NCBI RefSeq assembly: GCF_035046505.1
Contig: NC_089822.1
Location: forward strand, 92,223,659 to 92,287,658
DNA length: 64,000 nt
Reading direction: 5' to 3'
Source: Tiliqua scincoides
Lineage: Eukaryota; Chordata; Lepidosauria; Squamata; Scincidae
Made by a program: the position numbers and the translations under genes. The notes under the pieces are model-generated. The model searched no databases. It had not been told where the DNA came from and saw only the letters and a program-made list of their open reading frames with translations. Shown in pieces: positions 12,201 to 20,395 of the stretch (the stretch's first letter is position 1; each line of letters begins with the position of its first letter).

Positions 12201-12795
12201 ACACGGAATGCCCCAGGATGGGCTGCTTATTCGCTCCTTTGTCCCTGCATCCTCTCATTGTGCCAAACCGTCTATCACTTCCCATCACCCTACCTTTCCC
12301 AATTTCTTCTCCTACCCTGCCTTTGTCTTGTTGTTCTCTAACCTCCCCTTCCCCCAGGGATCAGTTTAAAAGCTGCTCTGCCACCTTTTTAATGTTATGC
12401 GCCAGCAGTCTGGTTCCATTCTGGTTCAAGTGGAGCCCGTCCCTCTTGTACAGGCCCCTCTTGTCCCAAAAAGTTCCCCAGTGCCTAACGAATCTAAACC
12501 CCTCCTCCCTACACCACCGTCTCATCCACACATTGAGACCCCTGATCTCCGCCTGCCTAGCTGGCCCTGCGCGTGGAACAGGTAGCACTTCAGAGAACGC
12601 TACCTTTGAGGTCCTGGCTTTCAGCTTCCTGCCTAAAAGCCTAAATTTGGCCTCCAGGACCTCCCAGCTACACTTGCCCACGTCGTTGGTGCCAACATGC
12701 ACCACAGCCACTACCTCTCCCCCAGCACTGTCTACTAGCCTGTCTAGACAAGAAGTGATGTCCGCAACCTTCGCACCAGGCAGGCAAGTCACCAT
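9210..12795 (-). mobile_element. near full-length CR1 LINE, 5'-truncated in ORF1
   Basis: A 3.6-kb minus-strand CR1 retrotransposon. Its 3' end is the octamer pair 'cataagaacataagaaca' at 9210. ORF2 (APE endonuclease plus reverse transcriptase) spans 9403-12288 and an ORF1 esterase remnant lies at 12361 to about 12795. Homology stops inside ORF1, so this copy is 5'-truncated, as is usual for target-primed LINE insertions. ORF2 holds one in-frame stop and two frame changes, so it is a fairly recent but dead copy. It lies inside TMEM38B intron 1 in the same transcriptional direction as the host gene. I see no clear target duplication. Confidence 0.93.
9403..12288 (-). pseudogene. CR1 ORF2: APE endonuclease + reverse transcriptase
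   Basis: The segment 12288-11047 (413 codons) carries the APE-type endonuclease. It has an early 'ANARSLRAKVGELE' block, 'ITETWW', 'GDFNYPLIDW' and the C-terminal 'SDHAAIRFDV'. One stop at 11047 separates it, in the same frame, from 11037-10390. That segment holds RT blocks including 'GPDGIHPRVIKEL', 'ANVMPIFKKG', 'NYRPVSLTSIPGK' and 'YLDFQKAFDTV'. A frame change leads to 10382-10101 with 'SGVPQGSVLGP' and the catalytic 'FADDTKLF'. A second change returns to the first frame for 10110-9403, which ends 'FKRGLDKFLEEKFI'. All expected CR1 domains are present in order, so the copy is only lightly broken. Confidence 0.92.
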
Positions 12796-12816
12796 GTGTT
12801 CCAAGATGGCCAACAC
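12361..12816 (-). pseudogene. CR1 ORF1 C-terminal part: SGNH-type esterase
   Basis: The 151-codon open frame matches the C-terminal esterase of CR1 ORF1. 'HVGTNDVG' is the GTND block of SGNH hydrolases, and 'DGLHLNQNGTRLL' carries the Asp-x-x-His pair of block V. The N-terminal part, including the catalytic serine block, is missing because the element is truncated at about 12795. The Met at the start is therefore probably flanking DNA and not the native start. The frame ends about 70 bp before the ORF2 start. Confidence 0.8.
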
Positions 12817-12839
12817 ATTTCACAATAAAATCAAGTTCA

Positions 12840-13115
12840 ACAATTGAAAACAGTAATTAAGGACAGAAAAAAATAATAAAAGCACACTGCAGCAGATCCA
12901 AGAACAACTCACAAGGCAAAAGCTTGGTGAAGTAGTTAGTCTTGAACATTTTTTTAAAAGTAACAAGATGGGATCTCCCACACTCCCTAATGCAGAAAGT
13001 TCCACATCCAGCAGAGCTATCACAGAGGCAGCAGCTGTGCACACCAGTCAATGACAGCACAGAGGAGAGCCAAATCCCTTCCTTAATGGACAGACAGATC
13101 ACAACAAATTGGGTA
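12840..13115 (-). repeat. possible L2-like LINE fragment
   Basis: The text 'caataaaatcaagttcaaca', 'gcaaaagcttggtgaagta' and 'gaaagttccacatccagca' resembles the interior of reptilian L2-like LINEs in reverse. A related block follows the GPCR pseudogene at 13600-14000. This suggests the GPCR fragment sits within, or next to, one element. Confidence 0.35.
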
Positions 13116-13129
13116 GGAGGTTTCACCGC

Positions 13130-13565
13130 CTTGAGCCAACAATGGAGCGCAAGATGTACATCATTGCTGGGCAATGAGTTTGTGGCAGCAGGGGATGTGG
13201 GCTGGTGGGAAGCAGGGGTGCCTTGTGGGCTTTCTGGCACAGTGCTGTTGGTTATGAATGTGACAGGCATGATGAGCAACATGTATATAATGGGCCTGCA
13301 TGTCCCTCTCAGGCTCCATCGCCAGCCTGGCACCAGCTGACCTGCTCTACCTGTGCTCCATTCCATTCATCGTAGGCATGTAAGTGGCACAGGGCTGGCA
13401 GTTCAGCGCATTGGGCTGCTGCATGCTGCTCAGCCTGGACCTGCTCGTCATCACCATTCCTCTAATGTACGCAGCCAAGTGGCCGCACACCTCCAAGTCA
13501 AGCTTTGCGCAATGCGGTACGGCAACCCAGAAGTTCAGCAATGACATGATGGCATCATTGCCGAA
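13130..13565 (+). pseudogene. urotensin-II-receptor-like GPCR pseudogene fragment
   Basis: The plus strand carries decayed class A GPCR sequence resembling the urotensin II receptor family (UTS2R and its non-mammalian paralogues). One frame (to about 13320) reads as an N-terminus and TM1: 'AAGDVGWWEAGVP' then 'GTVLLVMNVTGMMSNMYIMG'. A second frame reads TM2 to TM3: 'ADLLYLCSIPFIVG' at 13336-13377, an in-frame stop at 13381, then 'VAQGWQFSALGCCMLLSLDL'. The ADLLYL-SIPFIV and GWxFG-GC-LLLSLDLL motifs with the TM3 cysteine are typical of UTS2R. After LDLL it seems to jump to TM4-like text ('LLVITIPLMYAAK'), so an internal deletion is likely. Family members are intronless, so it could be a retrocopy or an old gene fragment. 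Confidence 0.6.
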
Positions 13566-13599
13566 CATCCAGAAGTGGTGTTGCAACATAGTAGCCCAT

Positions 13600-14010
13600 C
13601 ATCCATTTACAGACATGGCCTCTGGTTCTTATGCCAAAGAAGGCTACAGACCCCTGGCCTAAATGGTACAGGGCTTTAATGGTTAACTGGCACCCAGAAA
13701 TGAACAAGAAGCCACTATAGGTCTTACACGATAGGAGCAATATGTTCTCTGGCATAGCCTCTCCTCAGTCAGTTGACAACAACACTCTGAAGCAGTTTTA
13801 GCTTCTGAATACTTTGAGGGGAACCCCATGAAGAGCATGTCACAATACTCCAAATCACATGTAACCAAGGCATGGGTGGCTGTGGGCAGATATGCTTTCT
13901 CAAAGAAAGGCCAAAGCTGCCAAGCTGGGTTTAGGTGGCGACCATGGTGGATGTGGAAGGTGTTTACAGGAGAAGCTCAGATGGAGAGGGGTATGAGTCA
14001 GGGGTTGCCT
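13600..14010 (-). repeat. possible L2-like LINE fragment, second part
   Basis: The wording 'gggctttaatggttaactgg', 'aagaagccactataggtct', 'ggaacccca-gaagagca' and 'accaaggcatgggtggctg' matches what I know of L2-like LINE interiors read in reverse. The family assignment is by memory of such phrases and needs a repeat search. Confidence 0.38.
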
Positions 14011-14089
14011 CTAGTGTTCAAACTCTGAAGAGCATAATTCTAGAATTCTAGCATCCCAAAGTTGAGGTCATGGTGTGAAGGCACATGAT

Positions 14090-14225
14090 ATAGCGGTATC
14101 GTTGATGCTTAACAGGTCTGAGTCTAGTCAAAATCCCTATGGGAGACAGCCTAGTAATCCATGTACTGGTGTACATGAATACACCATCGTGGAAGTAAAG
14201 CTACAAATTAAATAAATAAAAATCT
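14090..14225 (+). repeat. possible retroposon tail
   Basis: A block ending 'gaagtaaagctacaaatt' plus (aaat)n looks like the A-rich 3' end of a retroposon. No promoter box or duplication was found. Confidence 0.22.
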
Positions 14226-15360
14226 TTTACCCTAAACCACTAATACGCAATGGCCAATGGTGGTCATTCAGCACTGAGCAAAATGCACTTTGCGTATTTT
14301 TCAATCCTGCTTCAATTCAATAGGATCCCCAAGGCAGCATATCTTGAAATAATAATATACTGTACAATTACATTAGGGTTATCCTTATCTGCCCTGACAC
14401 AAAGCATTGCTCTGGGACAGCATACTCCCTCTCCCCTCTTCTTCTCCTTAGCTCAGTGTTTCTCAAGGTTTCTCCTCCGCCATACTACTTCACAAGGTCC
14501 AACTATTGGAAGTATCACTGGAGTAACTGGCGATGACATCACTGCCAGTTACTTCTGGGTTGGGAAGCCAAGACGCAACGTGACAAACACTAGTAAGAGA
14601 CTCAGGGTGGACAGGAGGGTTTTTTTGAGCATGGAAAATCATGCTTTGGAGCTCTGCCTGGAGAGTTGAGCCTCCTGGCACCGTTTGTTGCGTCGCGTTC
14701 CCGATCTTGCTGTGGTACAGCAGGGGCCCAGGGGTCCTGCACGTACCACCAGGCACCACCTCAAGTACTACTGGGGGTACCCATACCACTGGTTGATAAA
14801 CACTGCCTTAAGCCTCGTCTCATTCTCTTGTCTCTCATTTCGCTTTTCCCACTGCCTGGCTGTGTGCTCTTACTCCAGCCTGTAGCACCCGCTCATGTGC
14901 TCAAAAGCACTCTTTCCTATGCTTGCCCATGAATTAGGGCTCGCCCCATACAGAAAACAGTTTCCAAAACTAACTGAGCCCCTGTGACTTAAGCCACTTA
15001 AGCCACAGTGACTTAAGTCACTTTCCACAGTGACACTTTCCACAGAGCACCATGAAGACAGGCTGCAACCTCTGTGACCAGAAAGGCACTCATCACGCGC
15101 TCAGAGGCACTATTGCGCTTTCCCATGGGCCAGTGCTCAGTCCCAAGTCCTGAAAACAGAACATGGGGGGGGCTGAGTGAACCCAGGAAGAAACTAAGCA
15201 TCAGGTTAACCTTCCTCATAAGACAACCACCTGCAGCCACCCAGCTCTGTGGAAGTCACTCTGCACATGCTCAGAGGCACCGTTGTCGCTTCCCGACCCA
15301 ACGAGCATGAAAGCAGGCGCTGGGGCTCAGCCCTGCGGGAACAAGCCCAGCCCTGTCCCC
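14226..15360. other. 5' part of TMEM38B intron 1, no gene seen
   Basis: Intronic sequence downstream of the exon 1 donor. It includes a locally repetitive stretch at 14988-15050 in which 'acttaagccactt' and 'actttccacag' recur. Two 'gctcagaggcac' segments occur at about 15098 and 15269. Confidence 0.4.
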
Positions 15361-15366
15361 ACTTAC

Positions 15367-15478
15367 CCCTCTGCTCCTTCAGAGACATGACCGACGCCGT
15401 GTAGTGCGCCAGGTCGAAGAAGGGGAACATGGGCAAGCGGGAGAAGACCAGCGGCATCTCCCGCAGAAGCGCCTCCAT
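15367..15478 (-). CDS. TMEM38B: TMEM38B (TRIC-B) coding exon 1
   Basis: TRIC-B is a trimeric potassium channel of the ER membrane that balances charge during IP3-receptor calcium release. This exon encodes 37 residues plus one base. The segment 'MFPFFDLAHYTASVM' at residues 17-31 aligns without gaps to human 'MFPFFDIAHYLVSVM', and 'AFSR/VFSR' precedes it. The length to the splice site also matches human, where the next codon (Gly) is split after its first G. The ATG has a strong context (gccgcg before it, G at +4). The donor gtaagt is at 15366-15361. Transcription runs leftward; exons 2 onward were not found, so intron 1 exceeds 15 kb. The N-terminal 16 residues differ from human, which is normal for this family. 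Confidence 0.93.
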
Positions 15479-15479
15479 C

Positions 15480-15725
15480 GCGGCGGCTGTTGTCACTCGC
15501 GGCGCAACCACACGCTGTGAGGAAGGCACAACCAAACTGCCCAGCTGGGAAGAGGGGGAGGAGGCGGGGCGTGGAAGGCGAGGGGGCGGGGCTTGTTCGG
15601 GCCGCGCCCCAGTCGCTGCTAGTGGAACGCGTGAAGGGTAATACGGTAAAGGGGCGGGGCTGGTTTTGGGCCACGCCCCCAGCCGCTGCTAGTAGTGCGT
15701 GCGTGCAGGGAAATACGGTAGTGTG
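15480..15725 (-). promoter_or_regulatory. TMEM38B: TMEM38B CpG-island promoter
   Basis: This is the only long CpG-dense stretch of the window. It lies directly upstream of the TMEM38B ATG on the minus strand. GC boxes (ggggcggggc) occur at 15583-15592 and 15651-15660, with a close variant at 15561-15570. No TATA box is evident, which fits a TATA-less housekeeping promoter. Transcription start points cannot be placed from sequence alone. Confidence 0.75.
15583..15720. repeat. tandem duplicate of a GC-box promoter module
   Basis: Two adjacent units, 15583-15650 (68 bp) and 15651-15720 (70 bp), share the order: ggggcggggc box, 'gggcc-cgcccc', 'gc/gctgctagt', then 'aatacggta'. They differ by scattered substitutions, so the duplication is not recent. 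Confidence 0.7.
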
Positions 15726-15954
15726 ATCCTCTGCTCGAAAGACGGGTGGGTAGCACAGCACTCGTGCCCAAGTCCCTGCTGCAGCGCCTGCAGGTTCTCC
15801 CCTTGGGGTTGAAAGGGGCTCTGCTGCCCATTCGCTTCTATGGGAGAGCTGCTGTGAGCAGACCTTACTTAAGGTCAGCTTTAATCCCTCTTTATGTACC
15901 TTTCAAGCTGGGAATGACAATGCTCACAGCAAAGTCCTGCTTACAGCCCACTCC

Positions 15955-16090
15955 TGTCCACACTTTCCTGGGAGTAAGCTCCATTGACTGCAATGGAACT
16001 TCTGAGTAGACATGCATAGGCTTGGGCTCTTACTCATCAATAGGTTCCACTGTGTTCAATGGGGCTTACTCCCAGGAAAGTGTGCACAGA
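15955..16090. repeat. short palindromic repeat (ggagtaag family)
   Basis: Two inverted copies of the motif 'cctgggagtaagct/cccatt' meet here: 'tttcctgggagtaagctcc' at about 15964 and its reverse complement near 16060-16080. The family recurs at about 16705, 19815, 20305, 54165, 60170, 60490, 60695 and 63660 and is also built into hAT family A. I do not recognise a formal name. Confidence 0.5.
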
Positions 16091-16226
16091 ATTCCAGCCC
16101 CCAGTGTGCAGTAGACATGCACTGACCAGGCTGCAAAGCAGGTAGCCACTCAGTTGCCACCAGCAGTGAGGACGCAATCCAGTGCACAGACTGGAAGTTA
16201 AGTCCTATTGAACTCAGAGGGTCTTA

Positions 16227-16396
16227 GGGCCCAGTCCTAGCCAACTTTCTAGCACTGATGCAACCACAATGCTGCCCGAGGTCAGGGAACAAACATTCCC
16301 TTTCCTTGAGGTGCCCTACGTGACTGTCCCTCCATCACAGGATGCAGCCCTTTAGTACAGCTGCATCAAACTGGAAAGTCGGATAGGATTGGGCCC
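16227..16396. repeat. Harbinger-like MITE, copy 3 (TSD TTA)
   Basis: Begins gggcccagtcctagcc and ends ggataggattgggccc, with TTA on both sides (16224-16226, 16397-16399). Confidence 0.78.
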
Positions 16397-16479
16397 TTAG
16401 TTCTGAACACTGTAAACCTGTTCAGAATTGTGCTGTGAGCATCTGTTGTTCAGAACTTAAAGGCATGTAAAGAGGGAAC

Positions 16480-16585
16480 AAAACTGATTTTTTAAAAAAA
16501 ATTTAAACTGAATAAACAGCCGCCTTGAGTGCTCTTTTCTGAAGTGGAAAGGTGGGATATAAATTCTGCAAATAAATAAATTAGG
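16480..16585 (+). repeat. L2-like LINE 3' tail
   Basis: The phrase 'gccgccttgagtgctc', then 'aggtgggatataaattc', then (aaat)n is the characteristic 3' end of L2-like elements. Only the tail is present. Confidence 0.5.
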
Positions 16586-16699
16586 TTGAAGATTTAACTA
16601 AACAGAGCAAACGTCAAAGATTGAAATAGAAGGTGGGGAAAGTCTTCTAATGTCACTGGCAGGCACTACTGTGGCATAGAACTGGAGAGACCTCGTTTA

Positions 16700-16785
16700 A
16701 ATTCTCAAATCACAATCCTATGCATGTTGAATCAGATCCATTTATTTCAATGGAACTTACTCCCAAGGAAGTGCAGGGAGAATGG
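16700..16785 (+). repeat. short ggagtaag-family repeat
   Basis: The segment 'cacaatcctatgcatgttg ... ggaacttactcccaaggaag' is one unit of the short palindromic family described at 15955-16090. Confidence 0.45.
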
Positions 16786-16793
16786 CAGCATTA

Positions 16794-16966
16794 GGGTCCA
16801 ATCCTATGCAAACTTTCCAGCACTGGTGCAGCTGCAGTGCAACCCCGAGGCAAGGGAACAAATGTTCCCTTACCTTGTAGAGGCCTCCATAACTAGCCTC
16901 CCACCACAGTACACACTTCAATGGCACAGCTACACTAGGACTGGAAAGTTGGATAGGATTGGGCCC
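16794..16966. repeat. Harbinger-like MITE, copy 4 (TSD TTA)
   Basis: Begins gggtccaatcctatgc and ends ttggataggattgggccc, with TTA at 16791-16793 and 16967-16969. It lies only about 400 bp from copy 3 in the same orientation. Confidence 0.78.
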
Positions 16967-16969
16967 TTA

Positions 16970-17395
16970 GCCACTTACAACATCTCAGCTTAACCTCTCA
17001 AGGTTGTTACAAAAAGAAAAGGGGAAAGTGGAATCATGAACAGTATATCATTCTGAGCACCTCAGAAGAATCAAGGACTAAAAACTTAATAAATGAATAC
17101 CTATACATTAAACCTGACTACTTATATTCATCATTGGACTGCCATATATTGAGTTCTAAATAGAGTGCATCATTAAGACGTAAAGTTTGTAGATCATACC
17201 CCATTTCAATAGAAAGTCTACCCTACTTGGGAGCTATTACATGCCCTACATTTGGAAACCTGCAGAGCAAGTAATCAGTCATTGATTGGTTATTTTTTTA
17301 TCACTTAAATATTATTTTTTTAAAAAGAGTTTTATTCCCACAGGAACTCGTACGTGCCTTTAATTTCTGAATAATAATTCTAGATGGAAGCTAAA
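16970..17395. other. intergenic, no feature seen
   Basis: AT-rich sequence without a recognised feature. Confidence 0.35.
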
Positions 17396-17775
17396 CATAA
17401 GAACATAAGAAGAGCCCCACTGGATCAGGCCAAAGACCCGTCTAATCCAGCTTCCTGTATCTCACAGTGGCCAACCAGATGCCTCAGGGAGCACACAAGA
17501 CAACAAGGTACCTGCATTCTGGTGCCACTTCCTTGCATCTAGCCTTCTGAGGTACCCTACTTCTAAAACCAGGAGATTTCACATACCTATCATGGCTTGT
17601 AACCTGTGATGGGCTTTTTCTTCAGAAATCTGCCCAGTTCTCTTTTAAAGGCATCTAGGCCAGACATCAGACCACATCCTGTGGTGAGAAGTTCCACAGG
17701 CTAATTACACCCTGGGTAAATAAATATTTTCTTTTGTCTGTTCTAACTCTCCTGTTCTAACTGTTCTGTTCTAAT
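17396..17775 (-). mobile_element. CR1 LINE 3' fragment
   Basis: Starts with 'cataagaacataagaaga' and follows the 9210 element through 'ggccaaagacccgtctaat' and 'gcatctaggccagacatcag' to 'ttcttttgtctgttctaac'. Only the last part of ORF2 and the 3' end are present, and it is older than the 9210 copy. Confidence 0.82.
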
Positions 17776-18693
17776 TGACTTATGTTTCACAACCCTTTCA
17801 ATGTATGCCAATGGGGGGGGGGGAGTTTCTGTTTAGACATCAGCAGCTCCACAATGATAACTTGCCCAAGGCTGAAATCTTGTCCTGGTTGTAGCAAACG
17901 GCTTGACAGAGATGGGGGAGGGATTGGGGGTTGTCATTCCCTATGTTCTTGCCACAAGAGGGAGGAAGGGGGGGTGACATGGCTTCTCCCCATCAAATTC
18001 CCACTGTGAACAGAAAAGCCATTGGATGAGCTCTCACCTGGTGGGCAGAGACAAGAGGAAAGATTATGCACATGGTTTGATGATTGCACTGGAGGTTGCA
18101 CTGTCTTGTTAGAATAAGTTGCTGGGGCATCAGCGCAGTTTATTTTACCCCTAATAATTTTAATGACCTTTGTTTATTGGTGGGGTCTTGAGGATCATAC
18201 TATCCATTATCAAGTTGCCTTTTCCTTTACAAAGCAATTAAATGGGATTCTTTTTTGTCTTATTCAAACAACAAATTTTCAAACAACAAATTTTCAAATT
18301 TTAAGTAAATGGGATTCTTTTTTTTTCTTATTCAAACAACAATGCATGCCTGTCCTGAAACCTTGAAATGATTACTGATGTGGGCTCATGGGATGCTGAA
18401 TACTTTTAACGTTTCGGACATTGCCTATAGAAGCCAGGAACTGCGGGGTGTCGTCTTTGCAGTACTGTTTTTTATCCACTGAGTGGCATCAGGCTCCTTT
18501 CTAGCAAATGCTCAGTAAATTCAGAAGTGCTGACTTCCACTGGACACAGATTATAGTTAGGACAGGGAGGGCATCTGACAGAATGGATGCCAACAATTCT
18601 CTTTGGTCGTACCAAAATTTGCATCACAGTACATAAAATGTTTGGCTACCGTTTCTCTTCTAACAATGTTTTCAAACTTATTCCTTGCTAATA
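17776..18693. other. intergenic; one imperfect 68-bp tandem duplication
   Basis: No gene recognised. At 18239-18342 the phrase 'aaatgggattctttttt' plus 'cttattcaaacaacaa' occurs twice, 68 bp apart, with a shorter 'attttcaaacaaca' echo between them. This is a small local duplication. Confidence 0.4.
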
Positions 18694-18701
18694 TTCTACA
18701 C

Positions 18702-19132
18702 CAGGGCTGTTCAAACTTTTTGGCAGGAGGGCCACATCCTCTCTCTGACACTGTAGCGGGGGGGGGGGGGCTGGTAATAATTTAAATAAATTTACATAAG
18801 TGAATATATTAGAGATGGAACTTATATGAATGAATGAAGGTCTTGCAATAGCTCAAGGCCTATAAAAGACCTTGCACAAAACAAGGGAGGTGTTTCCTTC
18901 GCTTCTGCTACTGCATCACAGATGTCAAACAGCAAGCAGCCCTTGTCACACAGCTCACATGAGAGGTTGAACAGTCACCTTCATGCTTAGAGCAGTTGCA
19001 TCAGGCCAGCATGGGCTCCAGCAAATCTCTGGAGGGCCAGAGGCTAATTGGAGACTGGGGGCTCCCCATGGGCCAGATTGGGAGACCCTGAGGGCCACAA
19101 GTGGCCCCCGGGCCAGGGTTTGGGCACCCGTG
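18702..19132. mobile_element. non-autonomous hAT family B (TSD TTCTACAC)
   Basis: Ends cagggctgttcaaac and tttgggcacccgtg, with TTCTACAC at 18694-18701 and 19133-19140. The body is shared with 23203-23670, including 'ggcaggagggccacatc', 'gaatgaatgaaggtcttgc' and 'gtggcccccgggcc'. No transposase frame. A poly-G run is at 18758-18770. Confidence 0.85.
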
Positions 19133-19140
19133 TTCTACAC

Positions 19141-19735
19141 CAATGGTTCCCAAACTGTGGATTGGGAGCCATTGGTTGGTCACGACCTGATTTTTGGTGG
19201 GTCCCATAGGAACTGAGCAGAGCCTCACAGGTGATGAAAGAATCAGATAAAAGCCACCCCTCCCCCAGTTTTTCAAAAATTATATAGCTGCTAATTGCCC
19301 TGCAAAGATTTCCTGCAGTTTGCAGTCATGTATAAATATGGGAAGATAAATGTTGGAACATCTTTTTCTGGTTATTATTACTTGTAAATAAATTTTAAAA
19401 ATATTTCTTTCTAGAATTTTTTTTAAGTCTTGTAAACCTAGATGGGTCCGGATAGAGCAGCGATTTTCAGCCTTTTTCATCTTATGGCACACTGACATGA
19501 TGCTAAAATTGGAAAGGCACACCATCAGTTTTTTACAGTAGACAAGGCACAACAAGCTGCCAGTTTGGGGGGCAGGTCATGTCCCCATTTGTTCTACTAA
19601 TAAATTACCCTCCTCTAAACTCCCATGGCACACCTGCAGACCATTCGTGGCACACCAATGTGCCACAGAGCACTGGTTGAAAATTGCTGCAATAGAGTGT
19701 CATTTTAAATGCTAAAAAATAATTGGGAACCACTT
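19141..19735. mobile_element. non-autonomous hAT family C (TSD TTCTACAC) with nested hAT
   Basis: Ends caatggttcccaaac and ttgggaaccactt. The left duplication TTCTACAC (19133-19140) is shared with the previous element and the right one is 19736-19743, so the octamer occurs three times around two elements. A related copy is at 59617-60015. A third hAT element is inserted inside at 19458-19689. Confidence 0.78.
19458..19689. mobile_element. non-autonomous hAT family D nested in family C
   Basis: Ends cagcgattttcagcc and ggttgaaaattgctg. The flanks GGATAGAG (19450-19457) and CAATAGAG (19690-19697) are an aged 8-bp duplication. The uninterrupted target sequence 'tcctgatagagtgtcattt' is visible in the related element at about 59955-59973, which confirms the insertion. 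A second copy of this family is at 40345-40527. Confidence 0.8.
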
Positions 19736-19809
19736 TTCTACACTTTAATGTTACATCTTTCTTTTGAATGACATATCTAACTTGCACATAATATATTAAT
19801 ATGAGTGTT

Positions 19810-19905
19810 TGTATGGCTGCAATCCTAACTACACTTTCCTGAGAGTAAGCTCTGTTGAACAGAATAGGACTTATGTCTGAGTAGACCTGATTCGGATTGT
19901 GCCCT
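19810..19905 (+). repeat. short ggagtaag-family repeat
   Basis: Runs from 'ggctgcaatcctaactac' through 'tgagagtaagctctgttga' to 'gattcggattgtgccc'. Another diverged unit lies at about 20305-20395. Confidence 0.45.
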
Positions 19906-20395
19906 CAGTAATGTAATGCCCACGGTATACATGCTTTATGGTATGTTTATGAGGCTTGATCATATATACCACTTATAATTTTGGAAAATAGAGTGGCCAT
20001 TTAGAACACAGATGTTGATAGTTTTTGTTTTGACATTGATAGTTTTAGAGACCTATATAGGTCAATTATTTTATTAAACCTACTTTATTTTATAGGAAGA
20101 AAATTAGGATTATCTATTTTTAATCTGGGGAGCAAATTATGGGGAGCGCAGCTGTTCATCCTAACTGTTCATCACATTAGAGAGGCAAAAATGAGTCGGC
20201 CATTGGTTTTTTTAAAGCACAGTACAATCACTGCAAGTGCTGTATCTAGTAATTTTGTTTAAAATTATTTTAATTATTAAATTCGGGGCTGGAAAAGAAA
20301 CTAAGGTGCAGTCCTAAACACTTTTACTTCACAAGTAGGCCCCACTGAACACAGTGGAACTTACTTTGAAAAAAAGTGTACTGTATAGGATTGCT

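Noticed and set aside
1-15360. TMEM38B exon 2
   Set aside because: I searched by eye for minus-strand sequence encoding the conserved WFTAMLHCFGG region and found none; intron 1 probably extends beyond the window.
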